A stretch of DNA of 64,000 nt from Nilaparvata lugens (Eukaryota > Arthropoda > Insecta > Hemiptera > Delphacidae). Below are positions 43,818 to 56,344 of this stretch, piece by piece; within the stretch, counting starts at the first letter, position 1, and the number at the start of each line of letters is the position of its first letter. The notes beneath the pieces were generated by a model. The model was not told the origin of the DNA. It made no database searches and saw only the letters and a list, made by a program, of their open reading frames with translations. The DNA lies in contig NC_052511.1 in assembly GCF_014356525.2 (NCBI RefSeq), forward strand, positions 7,968,500 to 8,032,499, given 5' to 3'. Both the position numbers and the translations under genes were made by a program.

Positions 43818-44186
43818 GAGGGCCTGTTTCCGAGCTCGGGATTTAGCTAAGTCCTAGACTTTAAACAGCTGGAGTCAGAAAATTGGCTTTCCAAAACGGG
43901 GCGTAGTCGCAGCTTTTATAACAGTAGTAGTAGTTTTTATTTTCTCACTTCTATAATTGGAAACGTTTTTCCTTGACGAAATAAGACATTCCCAAATAAT
44001 TCAAAATAGCTGAAACTTTACACTATTTTCTCTTTATTTTATTTTGTGTTCAATTCTGTAGTTTTTCGAAATTTAATTCAAACGTGACTATGACAATTAC
44101 TGCGACTACGCCCCGTTTTGGAAAACTGACTCCAGCTGTTTAAAGTCTAGGACTTGGCTAAATCCCGAGCTCGGAAACCGGCCCTC
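43818..44186. mobile_element. MITE2 (GAGGGCCTGTTTCCGAGC)
   Basis: GAGGGCCTGTTTCCGAGCTC at the left and GAGCTCGGAAACCGGCCCTC at the right. Arms of about 95 bp include ACGGGGCGTAGTCGCAG and its complement. Non-coding. Confidence 0.75.
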
Positions 44187-44200
44187 AGTGTTACTAACCA

Positions 44201-44420
44201 TAGTCAACCGCATGAAAATAGTCCGATAAGAGTACCTGCAACGTTGCCAAATAATAGTTGTTCAACGTTGCCCACAGCTGATTATAAATGAGAATTAATT
44301 AATATTTTTGTAATACACCTGACGAATTGGCAACTCTGTCGAAGCATGAGGGGGAGGGGAGTGATGGACGGAATCAGACCTTATCAGCTGATTATCGGAC
44401 TATTTTCGTGCAGTTGACTA
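44201..44420 (-). mobile_element. MITE1 copy, right, inverted
   Basis: Same family as 43583-43803 in the opposite orientation (GGTCTGATTCCGTCCATCAC region reversed), with its own small differences. Confidence 0.75.
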
Positions 44421-44449
44421 TTATATCTCTATTTCTGTAGCTCTGTCTC

Positions 44450-45937
44450 ACTTCGAATTATTTCACTTCATTAGTCCTGAATTCCTGAATATGGTCAGCT
44501 ATGATCTATGAATCTAACTCAATTTCCTACAATAAATGTCACTGTAGAGCTAGAGAACTGAATTGGAAATTAAGGGTGAGACAATATTAGGCGTTTTTCA
44601 GGCGCCAACCGAATCAACTAATCTGAGTGCTTCCCTCCCTGCCGACTCAGAAAACACCTGAAAAAACTCCTGATTGTAATTCTTCAGCACGATATATTGG
44701 CACACAGAAATCAGAAGACAAGAAAATTGATTTTTTTATAAATTTGTTAATTATTTTCACAGCTATAATAATATCGTTTGTAATAAGAACATAGTTTCAT
44801 TTTGGTATCCACCCAATCAGCACGCTTATCAGACTTGATTCATTTTGTATTCAAACTTTTGATATCATGAAATGGAATATTATTCTCCAGTCATGTCTAC
44901 AAATTCTATGTAGGATTTGCACTTATAAGTACTAGGTGATCAATCACACGCCTTGACATAATTTAGCAATATCATTGCTAATCTACCTCGCTATTAGCAA
45001 TATCTTGACATTTATTTATATTATTTTTAAGATCTTCAAGACTTCTGAGTTTTCCGCCTAGCCGTAACTTATTTTGACAATTCTAATCGTTATTCATGAG
45101 GGTCAATCAGGAAATGAGACTCAATTCAAGTACTTTAACAAACAAATCTTTATATTATTTATCCTACGTCATCTATTTAGAAGGTAATACTTTTTTCTCA
45201 AAAACAAGTTTCTCAAGTACACTCAAGTGTCACATGGCCTTAATCTACCTGATATATTATAGTTGCAATATTTTGCATTATAGAAAAATGATTTATGGAT
45301 CCCCAAAATAAACAATTTCTTTTTGATGCAAAGTTGCAAGCTTCAAGGTTGTGCAGATAATGTTGTATTTTTATTTTGGTGGGGGGGGGGGTTCTTTTCA
45401 TTCATATAAAGAATTTCATTCGTAAGTCTGTGTTTATTTGAAAGCATAATTAGCGACATTCCTAAGCATCGGGGTAAAGAGAGGAATCTCTAAAAATAGA
45501 GTTGAGTATTGTGCAAACTCTGAAAAATTGGCTTTATTGTATTGGAATGCACCTTCTTCATTCGTCAACGTTACATCATCTTCCCTAGACTTCCACTTTA
45601 TTTTAACAGAATTAACGAATTAATCTATAATTTCTAGAATGTCAGGTTGACTTATTTCTCCTCTCCAACTTTATTGAACGAGCGTCAGCGAGATCATACT
45701 TTTGACTCAATGCCAAAATCGTTGTCAGTTTGTTTGTATGTTCTACAATAGTTTTAGAACATTTTGATCAATCAGCTTCAACGTTTTAATAAATTCTTTG
45801 AACCTTTTCACAGATCACGTTCGTTTGTCAACAAAATTTACTCATTTTTTCAGGACACAAAAGGCACATTAAAATTGTAATACAGTAATAACGATTTCTA
45901 AAAATTCCATTTTTTAAAATCATTTTATATGATTGAA
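44450..45937. other. AT-rich DNA, no gene recognised
   Basis: A G-run of about 11 at 45380. The 71-codon frame at 45096-45311 has no recognisable features. Possibly single copy. Confidence 0.35.
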
Positions 45938-46623
45938 TTAAAGCTGTGCAAAGGCTAAAAATTAACTTTCTACTCGTGATATTTTTCAAAGTTTTTCGAT
46001 TTGTATATCATCAAGCTATCAAAATGAAAGAGTTTTCTCGGGAAAACATTTTTTTCCGATCATTACTTTTTGAGATATGAGCGCCTGAAGTTTGAATTTT
46101 TGGGACAGAACATTTCAAATTCGGTAAGATATAAATCCATGAGATTCAGAGGATGGATTCTTCATGGTATTGTTGATCTAGTAAAACAAACATTTTATGA
46201 AAATATCAATCTTTGAAAAAGTTATTAAATTTACCAAAAATAACTCAACTAAATATTATTTTTGGTTATTTTTAGTAAATTGAATAACTATCTTAAAAAT
46301 TGATATTTTCAGAAAATTTTTGTTTCACTAGATCAACAATACCATGAAGAATCAATCCTCCAAATCTCATGGATTTATCTCTTACCGAATTTTGAATTTT
46401 CTGTCCCAAATCCTCTAAATGTCATGGATTTATCTCTTACCGAATTTGAAATGTTCTGTCCCAAAAATTCAAACTTCAGGCGCTCATATCTCAAAAAATA
46501 ATGATCAAAAAAAAAAATTCTCGAGAAAACTTTTTCATTTTGATAGCTTGATGATATACAAATCGAAAAACTTTGAAAAATATCACGAGTAGAAAGTTTT
46601 TTTTAGCCTTTGCACAGCCTTAA
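45938..46623. mobile_element. Fold-back MITE with TTAA flanks, copy 2
   Basis: TTAA at 45938-45941 and 46620-46623; ends AGCTGTGCAAAGGCT and AGCCTTTGCACAGCC. Same interior as 2881-3504, plus a local 65-bp duplication (GGATTTATCTCTTACCGAAT twice near 46370-46450) and a spacer TAACTCAACTAAATATTATT at the centre. Confidence 0.7.
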
Positions 46624-47417
46624 GTCTGACGTTTGACTTCTGTACTGAAGAATTCCTTTACCAGGGAAACAATAATATTTCAATGATTTGATTGTATGGT
46701 ATGAGATGTTGTGGTATTATTCTTTCAATAATATTTCAATTTCATTACACCCGATTGTCAACCTTTCTCGATTCTACGTCGCAGATTCCAGGCCTGATTA
46801 GATATTTCCTCGTGAAATTAACAGAATGTCTTTTGGTGATTATATTAGATAAGTATCGTCTTTTGGGCGCGTTCTACGTTCCAGAGAAGAGTAGACTAGT
46901 ATATCGTTTCATTTGCACTAATTGACAGCTTTTGCTTGAGTTCTCCTTGAGTTGTAACACGTCACAAGTCGGCTTGAATGATGTTATCATTTGCGTCTCA
47001 CGTTCAAGTGTTTCCTTCAACTGATGCATGATATCACAGATAAAATATGAGTATAAATATATAATATCTCTTCTCTCTCATGATTTTGAGCCTCCTCCGT
47101 GCACTTCGGCACGTTATCATTTTAAGACGTCAACTATTAATTATAAATTAAATCATGATTATTAATAATATGCAATCGTTGCCAATTAGTTCACATCATA
47201 ATATTACGTTAGGTGAGAGTTATGTTATCTTCATGCAAATGTCATGATTTTATGCCATGTAAATGAGGGGTGTAGCCCTAATTGGGAATAGGCCCAACAC
47301 AGGAATATGATACTAGTACTAATTATTTTGAGGAAATAGATGTGACAGGATGTTTTCAAATCAGAATGTACAAAAATGAGAGCATATCAACTATTACAAT
47401 ATAAATTTTATTTATTA
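46624..47417. other. AT-rich DNA, no gene recognised
   Basis: A 77-codon plus frame (46692-46925) has no ATG-proximal signal or family motif. Nothing else is seen. Confidence 0.35.
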
Positions 47418-48643
47418 CTAGCAGGTAACCCGTGCTCCGCGAGGGTCCAATTAAAAACTGACTTACAGAAATCTTGAAGAATTTAAGAAATACCTATAAC
47501 CATCCTTAGATTAAGAATTTGTATGCAAAATTTCAAGTTAAACAGTCCAGTAGTTCAGATCTATATGCAAAATATAGATGTATAACCTACAAGACCTATA
47601 ACCATCCTTAGATGAAGAATCTATATGCAAAATTTCAAGTTGATCAGTCCAGTAGTTCAGAATCTATATGCAAAATATAGATGTATAACCTACAAGACCT
47701 ATAACCATCCTTAGATGAAGAATCTATATGCAAAATTCAAGTTGATCAGTCCAGTAGTTCAGAATCTATATGCAAAATTTCAAGTTAAACAGTCCAGTAG
47801 TTCAGAATCTATATGCAAAATATAGATGTATAACCTACAAGACCTATAACCATCCTTAGATTAAGAATCTATATGCAAAATTTCAAGTTGATCAGTCCAG
47901 TAGTTCAGAATCTATATGCAAAATTTCAAGTTAAACAGTTCAGAATCTATATGCAAAATATAGATGTATAACCTACTAGACCTATAACCATCCTTAGATG
48001 AAGTATCTATATGCAAAATTTCAAGTTGATCAGTCCAGTAGTTCAGAATCTATATGCAAAATATAGATGTATAACCTACAAGACCTATAACCATCCTTAG
48101 ATGATGAATCTATATGCAAAATTTCAAGTTGATCAGTCCAGTAGTTCTGAATCTATATGCAAAATTTCAAGTTAAACAGTCCAGTAGTTCAGAATCTATA
48201 TGCAAAATATAGATGTATAACCTACAAGACCTATAACCATCCTTAGATGAAGAATCTATATGCAAAATTTCAAGTTGATCAGTCCAGTAGTTCAGAATCT
48301 ATATGCAAAATTTCATGTTAAACAGTTCAGAATCTATATGCAAAATAAAGATGTATAACCTACAAGACCTATAACCATCCTTAGATTATGAATTTATGCA
48401 AAATTTCAAGTTGATCAGTCCAGTAGTTCTGAATCTATATGCAAAATTTCAAGTTAAACAGTCCAGTAGTTCAGAATCTATATGCAAAATATAGATGTAT
48501 AACCTACAAGACCTATAACCATCCTTGGGTTAAGAATCTATATGCAAAATTTCAAGTTGATCAGTCCAGTAGTTCAGACGTGGTGATACGTCATTCGTGC
48601 ATTTCCTATCCCGTACGTGTGTGTATAAGCCAGTTCTTTTCTC
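47418..48643 (-). mobile_element. Helitron-like element, family D, expanded copy
   Basis: CTAG at 47418-47421 then GCAGGTAACCCGTGCTCCGC, and the opposite end GTATAAGCCAGTTCTTTTCT, match the 237-bp copy at 20705-20941 in inverse orientation. Between them are about nine tandem repeats (47490-48570) of ACCTACAAGACCTATAACCA, TCCTTAGATGAAGAATC and CAAGTTGATCAGTCCAGTAG, with some units carrying an extra 45-bp block ending AAGTTAAACAGTCCAG. The frame at 48439-48657 is a translation of the array. Confidence 0.7.
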
Positions 48644-49967
48644 AATTATATCAATAGATTTTTCCACAAAATAAAATGATAAATGAAAAAATGATACCAA
48701 GTATTAGTAAAAGCAGAATCGTAGTCTGCAAATAAGAATAATTTAAGAGATGCTAATTTGTTATCAGATTATTTTTGACATCTACGAAAATAAGGTATAA
48801 TATTCTAAGATTATTAATGAGGATTTTAATAAGGACGTGATATTATAATGAGGATTTGAGTGATAAGAAAGAATCAAAAGCTCCAGTTTAAACTCATTAA
48901 AGTCCTTTATGTAAAATATTGACAAAGATCCTGAATATCAAAAATTGAACAGCCTGTTTCAATGAAATTGGCCTACGATGTAAATCTCCTTTTTTGGAAA
49001 AGAATCTCAAAATTTCTGAATTGCTTAGTTCATTCACTCTTAATTTAATTCACAGCGTGACAAACAAAACTAGTCATGATTTAAAATTAATTTTCAAAAT
49101 ATTATTGAGTGTAAAATGTGGAACGAGCAGGCTTGTTCAATTAATTTCCTCAATTATAGTTACACTAGTGCTATTAGCCTACCACACGATTATCAAATTC
49201 GTGATGATTATAGAACGCGGTAGATTCGGGGTTTCTTAAATTTATTAATATATTCCATTCAATTCCAAATGTAATTAATTTTATTAAATGTCTAAAGTAA
49301 TTAATTTACGTAATTCAATTCAATTTAATCAATCTTATCACAGGAAATACTCATTAGCACGCACACCTCTCGTTTTTGAAACAACATCCCATCAAAATTG
49401 GATTAGTGCAGTTCATTAATAGAATTAACTTTTTCACGGTTTTAGAGCAATCTAATAGGCTGTGTTGCTGAAAAACGGCCGAACTCTATATCTTTAATTA
49501 GTTCTAGTAATAAAGTGGAAACTTTAATCCGGGGCCGGTGTGGAGCTAATGCAGTCATGCGTTGGATCAATTTAAGCGTTGGGAATTTGTAGTGGAGGGA
49601 AGGCGTTTTTGTATTGTTGCCCTGTTTGTCTGCATCACGTTCTGTTTTGGCGTAAACATTTTGCCAAATTCGGAAACTGATTTAGTACCCAAACCCCCCC
49701 CCCCCCTCACTTCACCCTCGAAGGTCGACGAACTGATTAGCGTGCACCAATGCACCGCGGGGAATTTGAAAATTGAATGAATTGTCGGCGGTACTGTGAT
49801 TCTGTGCTGTACGAATCCCCCTGATGGCGTCCCCCTTTTTTCGCCCCCTTTGAAAAACGTTGCTATGTTTCTCGATGACAAAAGTTTTGTGTTACTGTGG
49901 CGTGATCTGTATCTGCTGGAGAGAGAGGGTGATAATATCAGTGGTGGAGATTGTGTCAATGCAGTGG
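48644..49967. other. AT-rich then GC-richer DNA, no gene called
   Basis: 48644-49500 is AT-rich without features. 49500-49880 is GC-richer with a C-run of about 13 near 49692. A 72-codon plus frame (49562-49780) has a hydrophobic stretch but ends in the homopolymer, and a 130-codon minus frame overlaps it. Neither has recognisable homology. It could be a first exon or promoter. Confidence 0.35.
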
Positions 49968-50270
49968 AGAGAGAGGAGAATAGCTTTGATGAAGTTGGTG
50001 GAGTTCACAAATGTACGTAAATGCTGGAGAGAGATGTCTCGTCTATTTGGAAGGGAAATATGAAGAAAAAGAAGGGAAATGGAAAAGGAGGATGAAGAAG
50101 AGAGAAATTGAGTGGAGAGAGAAGAGGATAGCTTTGATGAAGTTGGTATAGTTCACAATAATGTACGTGAATGTTGGAGAGAGATGTACTCATTGTACTT
50201 TGAGAATAAGAGGACGGGAAAGAAGAGAAATGGAGGAGGATGAAGAGAGAGAAATTGAGAGAGAGAGATG
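49968..50270. repeat. Tandem duplication of about 150 bp, GA-rich
   Basis: AGCTTTGATGAAGTTGGT, then GTTCACAA, then TGTACGT, then TGGAGAGAGATGT, and a GAAAGAAGAGAAATGG-type block occur twice. Confidence 0.8.
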
Positions 50271-50345
50271 TATAATTGTATTTGTAGAGAAAGAGGAGGA
50301 AAAAGAGAGAAAAAGAGGATGAAGAAGGGAGAGATTGGGAGATGA

Positions 50346-50665
50346 GATTGATTGATTGATTGATTGAGTACTTTATTTATGTAGATTACAATATATACTG
50401 GCTTATACACTTATATACAATAGCTTACAATACAGCAAAATTATAGATGAATTTACATAATATAGACTAAGAAAATAATTATTGAACTGTATATGATATG
50501 AAAAAGCAGTTTGTAATATAATAACTATAGATAATAATCATATTGTTATGCATCTACATAAATTGGCGGAGCTTTGGACATATCAATGTCCATTCTTCGG
50601 AAAGAATATTAAAAATATCCTCCCCACTAACTCTCTACCAAAACGTTAATTTCGTTATTTAAACT
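50346..50665 (-). mobile_element. LINE 3'-end sequence, copy 5 (attached to the LINE at 51026-53984)
   Basis: (ATTG)n tail at 50346, GAGTACTTTATTTATGTAG, through CTCCCCACTAACTCTCTACC to ACGTTAATTTCGTTATTTAA. This is the longest copy, shares its 5' extension only with copy 1, and lies 360 bp downstream of the LINE stop codon on the same strand. Confidence 0.7.
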
Positions 50666-50878
50666 AAGGATTTATTTATTAATGGAAATATTGTGAAAGT
50701 TTTAATCAATATGAATATTAAAGAGAGAAAAAACAGAAAATTGATAGAGTAAAATAATTATATAGGTAGATAAGATCAAATAATTGATTAATAAAATGAA
50801 GTAGGCTGAAAGTAGATCAGGGTTATCAACTTTCAGTAATATACAGCATTATGCAGTGGATAATTGAAATAACATGAG

Positions 50879-50880
50879 TT

Positions 50881-50938
<58 letters not shown>

Positions 50939-50955
50939 ATATATATATATATACA
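50879..50955. repeat. (AT)n microsatellite
   Basis: About 75 bp of alternating AT with three AATATA interruptions, inside the presumed LINE 3' UTR. Confidence 0.95.
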
Positions 50956-51025
50956 ATTCGTTCAATAACATGGTTTAAAGGTTTGTATTTGTGGGATGGG
51001 TGGGGATGGATGTCATGTGATCGCT

Positions 51026-53984
51026 CTAGGGCCGGACAGATTCAGTCATTTGTTCCAAAAGATGTTTTTTTAAAGTTAGGATGAAGCTCGCTCGGCTCTC
51101 GATGGACCTGAAAGAAACAGGAAGTGCATTCCATGCACGACAGGCACTGACTAAGAAGGATTTTGTGAAAATAGTAGTTCGATGATTGGGTATCCTTAAA
51201 GTACTTTCTCCGGTTCTAGTATGTGAAGCATCTAGCCTCCTACCTTCAGAGACAAATTTGAAATCATCTTTAAAATAGTTCGGATTACCGTATATCAAGA
51301 TATCTCTAACAAGCTTGACTATTCGAAAAAGCCTCTGATCGGGAAGCTTTAATGTTGAACTAGCAATGTGGGCTGGGGTGATATGATCATGGCGTTGGAG
51401 AGAGTAGACGAAACGTAGACAATAATTTTGGCAACGCTGTAGTTTATCATTCAGAGTGACTTGCATATCGTTAAGAACAGAATTACAATGCATTAAATGT
51501 GGGAAGATGAGAGATTGAACCAATAATAATTTAATGTTTCTAGGGAGGATATCGTGCATTTTCTTCAATGCATGCATGGCTGAGAATACCTTTTTACAAG
51601 TTTTGTTCACTTGTTCTGACCAGTCAAGAGTATTATTCATAATAATGCCTAAATTTTTAACTGAGCTACAGTAAGGAATGTCATTACCGTCTACACTAAT
51701 TTTGTGAATCAAGGTCAATATTGTTTATAAGACGAGAATATCCAATTATAATGGGTTGTGTTTTGATGGGATTAAGCTTAAGGCATTTTTCTTTGTCCAT
51801 TCCACTATCGAATTGATATCCTGATTCATTATTCCAACTGTTTCATTAATTTTTGTTATGGGACAGCTTAAATAGATTTGAAGGTCGTCTGCATAAGTAT
51901 GGAAACTGGAGAATTTGATAATGGAAGAAAGGTCATTAGCATACAAAGTGAAGAGGAGAGGGCCTAAAATTGAACCTTGTGGTACTCCATGCATAACGTT
52001 TTTCCAAGTTGACTTTTTGTCACCGACAGATACACATTGTTTCCTACCTAATAGATAGGATTTAAACCAAACTAACGAGTTGTGACTGAAACCAAATAGC
52101 CAACTTATTCAGAAGGACTGTATGATCAACAGTATCGAATGCTTTAGAAAAATCAAATAGGGTGAGGATGGTGCATTTTCTTTGGTCCATAGCTAACCTT
52201 ATATCATCAGTGACACGAAGCAGAGCTGTCTCAGTTGAATGGAATTTTCTAAAGCCTGATTGAAAGTTATGAAGCTTACTATTGTTGTCTAGAAATTTTA
52301 CAACTTGAGCATGAATGAGTCTTTCTAGCACTTTGGACAATGCAGGTAAAATACTGATTGGTCTAAAATCCTCAACTTTATTGGGTGATGGAACTTTATT
52401 TAGAGGGCGAACCAGAGCAAACTTCCAGTTTTCAGGAAAATGCCTTCTTCAAGTGACTTGTTGAAAATGTATGTAATGGTTGGTGAAACAGCAAATAACA
52501 TCTTCTTGATAAATTTAATAGGAATTTTGTCTACACCCGTAGCATTACTATGAATACGTTGAATTGCTCTGAAAGTGTCTTCTTCTGAGATTGGATGGAA
52601 ATGAAATTGATCAGTGATTGGTAAATCTAAGTTTGTAACCTGCTCTTCAAGATCATCGATGTGATTAGCAATGACAACTTCGTCGCGTTGGTTAGAGTGT
52701 GAAACGAAATGGTCATTTATATTATTCAATGGTAAGTCAATTTGTGGATTCGATTTCTGTTTGCCAAGCCCGAATTCTTTTATTCCCTGCCAAAGTGATT
52801 TAGAGTCTTGTCTATTGTTTGTCATAAACGAATTAAAGTACCTAATCTTTGAGTTCCGTAATTCCTGTTTAACCCTATTTCTAAGGCTCCTATACTCTAT
52901 CAAACTGTCCAAGTCAAATGTCTTTTTAAATTTTCTATGTGCTTTGTCTCTACGTCCCATCATCTTAAGTATGTCTTCAGTCATCCACGGTACTCGTCGT
53001 TTTCTATTAATCCTCCTTGTCACATAAGGTGCATGTTTGTCATACAAAGTCAAAGTCCAATTCTCGAAAGTCTTGACCATGTCATCAACTGAGGGTAATG
53101 CTTCAATTTGATGCCATGGAGTCTGAGCCACATCAGTCAGGAAGGCGGCTTCATCAAAGTTTTTGAAGTCTCTATAAGTGATAATTTTCTGTTCTGGCTT
53201 GGGTATCTTATGGGAAAGTACACAGTAGATCAAATCATGTCTAGAAATAGCTGGGACTGAGATTTGGCCTGCTTGAACAACCTCATTGTGATTACTAACA
53301 ATGAGAAGGTCAATGAGTGTGTCTGATTCATTAGTATGATGAGTTGGATCGAGAGGTAAAATAGTCATGTTTAGGCATTGGAAAGTCTTAGTCAGTTGAA
53401 AGTAGTCAAAGTTACGATTTGTCATGTTCAAGTCGGTGTTCATATCCCCCATAACTAGTATACGGTTATAACAAGGCATAAGAGAAAGCAAGGCATTTTC
53501 GAAATCTGTGAAATGACCTATTTTTGGTGGGCGATAACAGATACCAACGAGTAATTTATCAGTACTAGATAAGGATAATTCAAGTAGCATAAACTCTGGT
53601 CTGGAACAATACTCTTGTTTAGATGTGATTAAAACTTTTGTTTTGATACCTTCTTTCACATAAATTGCTACACCCCCACAAGCTTTATTTATCTATCATG
53701 CGGAAAAGATTATATCCAGGCAATGCAACAAAATTTGATGAAATACTAGGCTTCAAAAATGATTCGGAAATTCCGATTATATTGAAGTCCTGAAAACGGA
53801 AGATTGCTCTGAGTTCATCAATGTGGCAACTGAGGGATTGTACGTTAAGGTGAGCAGCCTTGAAAAGTTTTTTGAAAGAGTGGAGCTTATTTGCTAGAAA
53901 CATACCTGCGTCATTATTACTATTATTGAAATAATCATACCTACTTGAGGGCGAGCGAGCTGACGTGTCAGTGAGAGGCATCAT
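51026..53984 (-). pseudogene. LINE endonuclease/reverse transcriptase, four to five frameshifts
   Basis: Minus-strand pieces. 53984-53685: LNVQSL and IIGISESFL, the endonuclease start. 53659-52400 (419 codons): VGICYRPPK, VMGDMNTDLN, SRHDLIY (the SDH position) and ATGVDKIPIKF at the RT entry. 52340-52062: SKVLERLIHAQVV and LFDFSKAFDTVDH. 51994-51746: GVPQGSILGPLLF and YADDLQIYL (catalytic box). 51718-51026: thumb and C-terminal domain. At each junction the next base frame continues the expected sequence, for example ACGGVAIYVKEGI across 53685/53659 and PENWKFALVRP across 52440/52400, so single-base indels explain all breaks. Confidence 0.8.
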
Positions 53985-54010
53985 GGAAGCAGCAGACCAG
54001 TCGTGAACCG

Positions 54011-54229
54011 ACCTCAGAACGACACATGACGGGGGAAATGGGGATAAAACTGATAAAACTTAACCTAAATGAAAAAGTCTCTTGATTCGAGTGCATTCAG
54101 TATGCCTTGACAGTTCGGCTCCCTTCACTATTCAAAGCACTAGTTCAAAAATTCACTAAACACAATAAGATGTAGATGTGTGGAGTTCCGGTGATGAATA
54201 ATCCTAATGGTGAATAAGATGAAGATTGA
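54011..54229. other. Possible LINE 5' leader
   Basis: Lies between the first endonuclease frame and a minisatellite. No ORF1-like protein is found. Confidence 0.3.
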
Positions 54230-54475
54230 GGAAGAACTGGTAGTGGGAGATCTGGTCCAAGTGGAGATAGAGCGAGTAGGTATCCAGTAGTGGAAGAATC
54301 GGGTCCAAGTGGAGGTAAGCGAGAAGGAATCCAGTAGTGGAAGATCGAGTCCAAGTGGAGACAGAGAGAGATGGAATCCAGTGGTGGAAAATCGAGTCCA
54401 AGTGGAGATAGAGAGAGATGGAATCCAGTAGTGGAAGATCGTGTTCATGGTGGAGATAGAGCGAAATTGGATCCA
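54230..54475. repeat. Minisatellite, about 45-bp unit
   Basis: Five to six units of GGAATCCAGTAGTGGAAGAT followed by CGAGTCCAAGTGGAGATAGA. Immediately upstream of the LINE frames on the LINE's own strand. The Trp/Pro/Ser-rich minus frames here are translations of the repeat. Confidence 0.8.
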
Positions 54476-56344
54476 GTAAAAACTGAAAAAGAGAAGAAAA
54501 AGCCAGCAGAAAAACGAAAAATCTTTGAAGAAAGTTATCAATTGAGAAAAGATACATAATACAACTGATAATGAATAATATTCGCATTATGTGTTATGGG
54601 TAATGAACTTTTTGGGTTGTCCAAAAGGTAATTCTGAAATGATTATTGGAGATTTAATTCAATAAAGTGAATTAATTGCTTTTTAAAACTCAGATAACTT
54701 TTCCACAATTATTAGTTACTTCAATAATTATGCAAAATTCTATGCTTTATAGGCATGTCAATCTAAGAGTTAACTTTTCATTTCCTATGCTTGAAATTTG
54801 TAAGGGTAAATTATTTGAAGTAACTGATTGTATTTCATTATTAATAAGATATTATTTTATTAACTAGAAGCATTCCATTATTAATAAGATATTATTATAA
54901 TTATTTTATTAACTAGAATCAATTGCCTTCAGAGTCAATGCATGTTCTTTGAATCACATCGTTTATAGGTAGGCCTACCTACTATGAGTACCGTATTCAA
55001 CTTCAAAGGCCTATTGAAGCTCTATCGAAAAAAAAATCAATAAATAAATAATAAATAAGTGCTTTACTTTTGGCATTTTTGGAATCTATGGGATATATTA
55101 CACCAAGGGATATCAATATTGTAAACGTTTTTTAGGCAATTTTATTTTAGCAGTCCCCTTTTTGATCATTGGATGGGTACGGTCCCGGCTGATATACAAT
55201 CATGTATAAGAATCGTGAGGCCAATTGACTGCCTAAATCAATATGCCTTCTCAGGCAATGTTCAATTAGGGACTCCTCACCAGTAAAAGCTATACGAATA
55301 TTGGAAATTATTATTATTATAGATTAACACATATGACATGTACAAAGTGTATTCAAACAGGCGAACTAATTCTAATAATTATTGTTGAGATAACTATATC
55401 TTGCTTTAATAAACGAGTTCTGTTATGGTACTTTAAATAACACATAGCCTATTTTAAAATGGATGAATATTTATTAATTATAGAAGGTAACTAGTACCCT
55501 TGTGATATTCCAAAATGAAACATGATTAGTTTCGACATTTTCAATAAGGACTCTCTTGACAATGACATAATTAGAAACTGGTCATGCTTATTTTGAATAT
55601 TTTAGGGTAGGCCTACTAGTTATTTTCTACAATTAACCATTAAAGTTGCCCTATTAAAATTAATACTTTATTAGGGTATTAATTAGAATTAGAGTAGCCT
55701 TTCAAACTCCTTATTCACTATAATGTTCTAAAAGCTTATCAATTTTAATCAAAACCTTGGAAATATAGCCTAGAAGGTAGAATTGAAAGTGATTATATTT
55801 GATGTGGCTTGGAACATCATATTTTCAACTTTTGCTTAAGTTATTTTTCATATTCAAAGAATTATTACCCCTTCAATGCAGTAAATAAGTACTATTACTT
55901 AATTCTTAATACAATACATAATAATTGTGATACCCTATTTTATATCCAATTCAAGTCTATTATTTAACTACGTGTTACCTATAGCATTTGCCAGTCAGCA
56001 ATGTTAAATAATTTTATTAGTTCCAAAAAAGCAGAAGACATACAGAACCAATAAAGTTGTTAATAAGAGTTCGATGCTTTTGGGTTAAATATAGTTTTAA
56101 AAATCCCTCAAGTATAAACAATTAAAACATATTTTATTAATTTCATGTCACTTGCTGTTTTCTTCAAAACTACCTGAATTGAAGCAGTTAGCAGGAGCGA
56201 TCAGAAAAAGAAGATATTATTATGAATAACATGAAATAAACACATCAAGATGTACTGAAAAAATGAATATATTTCTTAGATTAGTCCATCTCTTTCTTCT
56301 GTAGGCTACTACATCATACATGAATCATATCCATGGAATATTAT
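54476..56344. other. AT-rich, apparently single-copy DNA
   Basis: No repeat family of this window and no exon recognised. Downstream flank of the gene at 56345-59309. Confidence 0.35.

Larger units (their letters stand above)
43535..44449. repeat. 0.9-kb palindrome made of two MITE families
   Basis: The left edge GAGACAGAGCTAC and the right edge GTAGCTCTGTCTC are complementary. Moving inwards, both sides carry an inverted copy of MITE1, then GGTTAGTAACACTGAG or its complement, then the two ends of MITE2. Arms are about 430 bp. Confidence 0.8.
50346..54010 (-). mobile_element. Decayed non-LTR retrotransposon with TCAA tail, Jockey/CR1 group
   Basis: Endonuclease-RT remnants (53984-51026) followed by about 680 bp of 3' sequence that includes an (AT)n tract and ends in the (TCAA)n-tailed block seen as solo copies elsewhere. 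The 5' part may extend to about 54475 if the minisatellite there is its leader. The GA-rich duplication abuts its tail. Confidence 0.65.

Noticed and set aside
47490..48570. Possible gene with internal repeats or a CRISPR-like array
   Set aside because: The tandem units are bounded by ends shared with a 237-bp Helitron-like copy and have no coding bias or unique spacers.
49562..49780. A 72-codon frame with a hydrophobic stretch
   Set aside because: It runs through a C13 homopolymer into low-complexity sequence, and a longer minus frame overlaps it; neither resembles a family.
54140..54587. Minus-strand frames rich in Trp, Tyr, Ser and Pro repeats
   Set aside because: They are translations of the 45-bp minisatellite in different frames.
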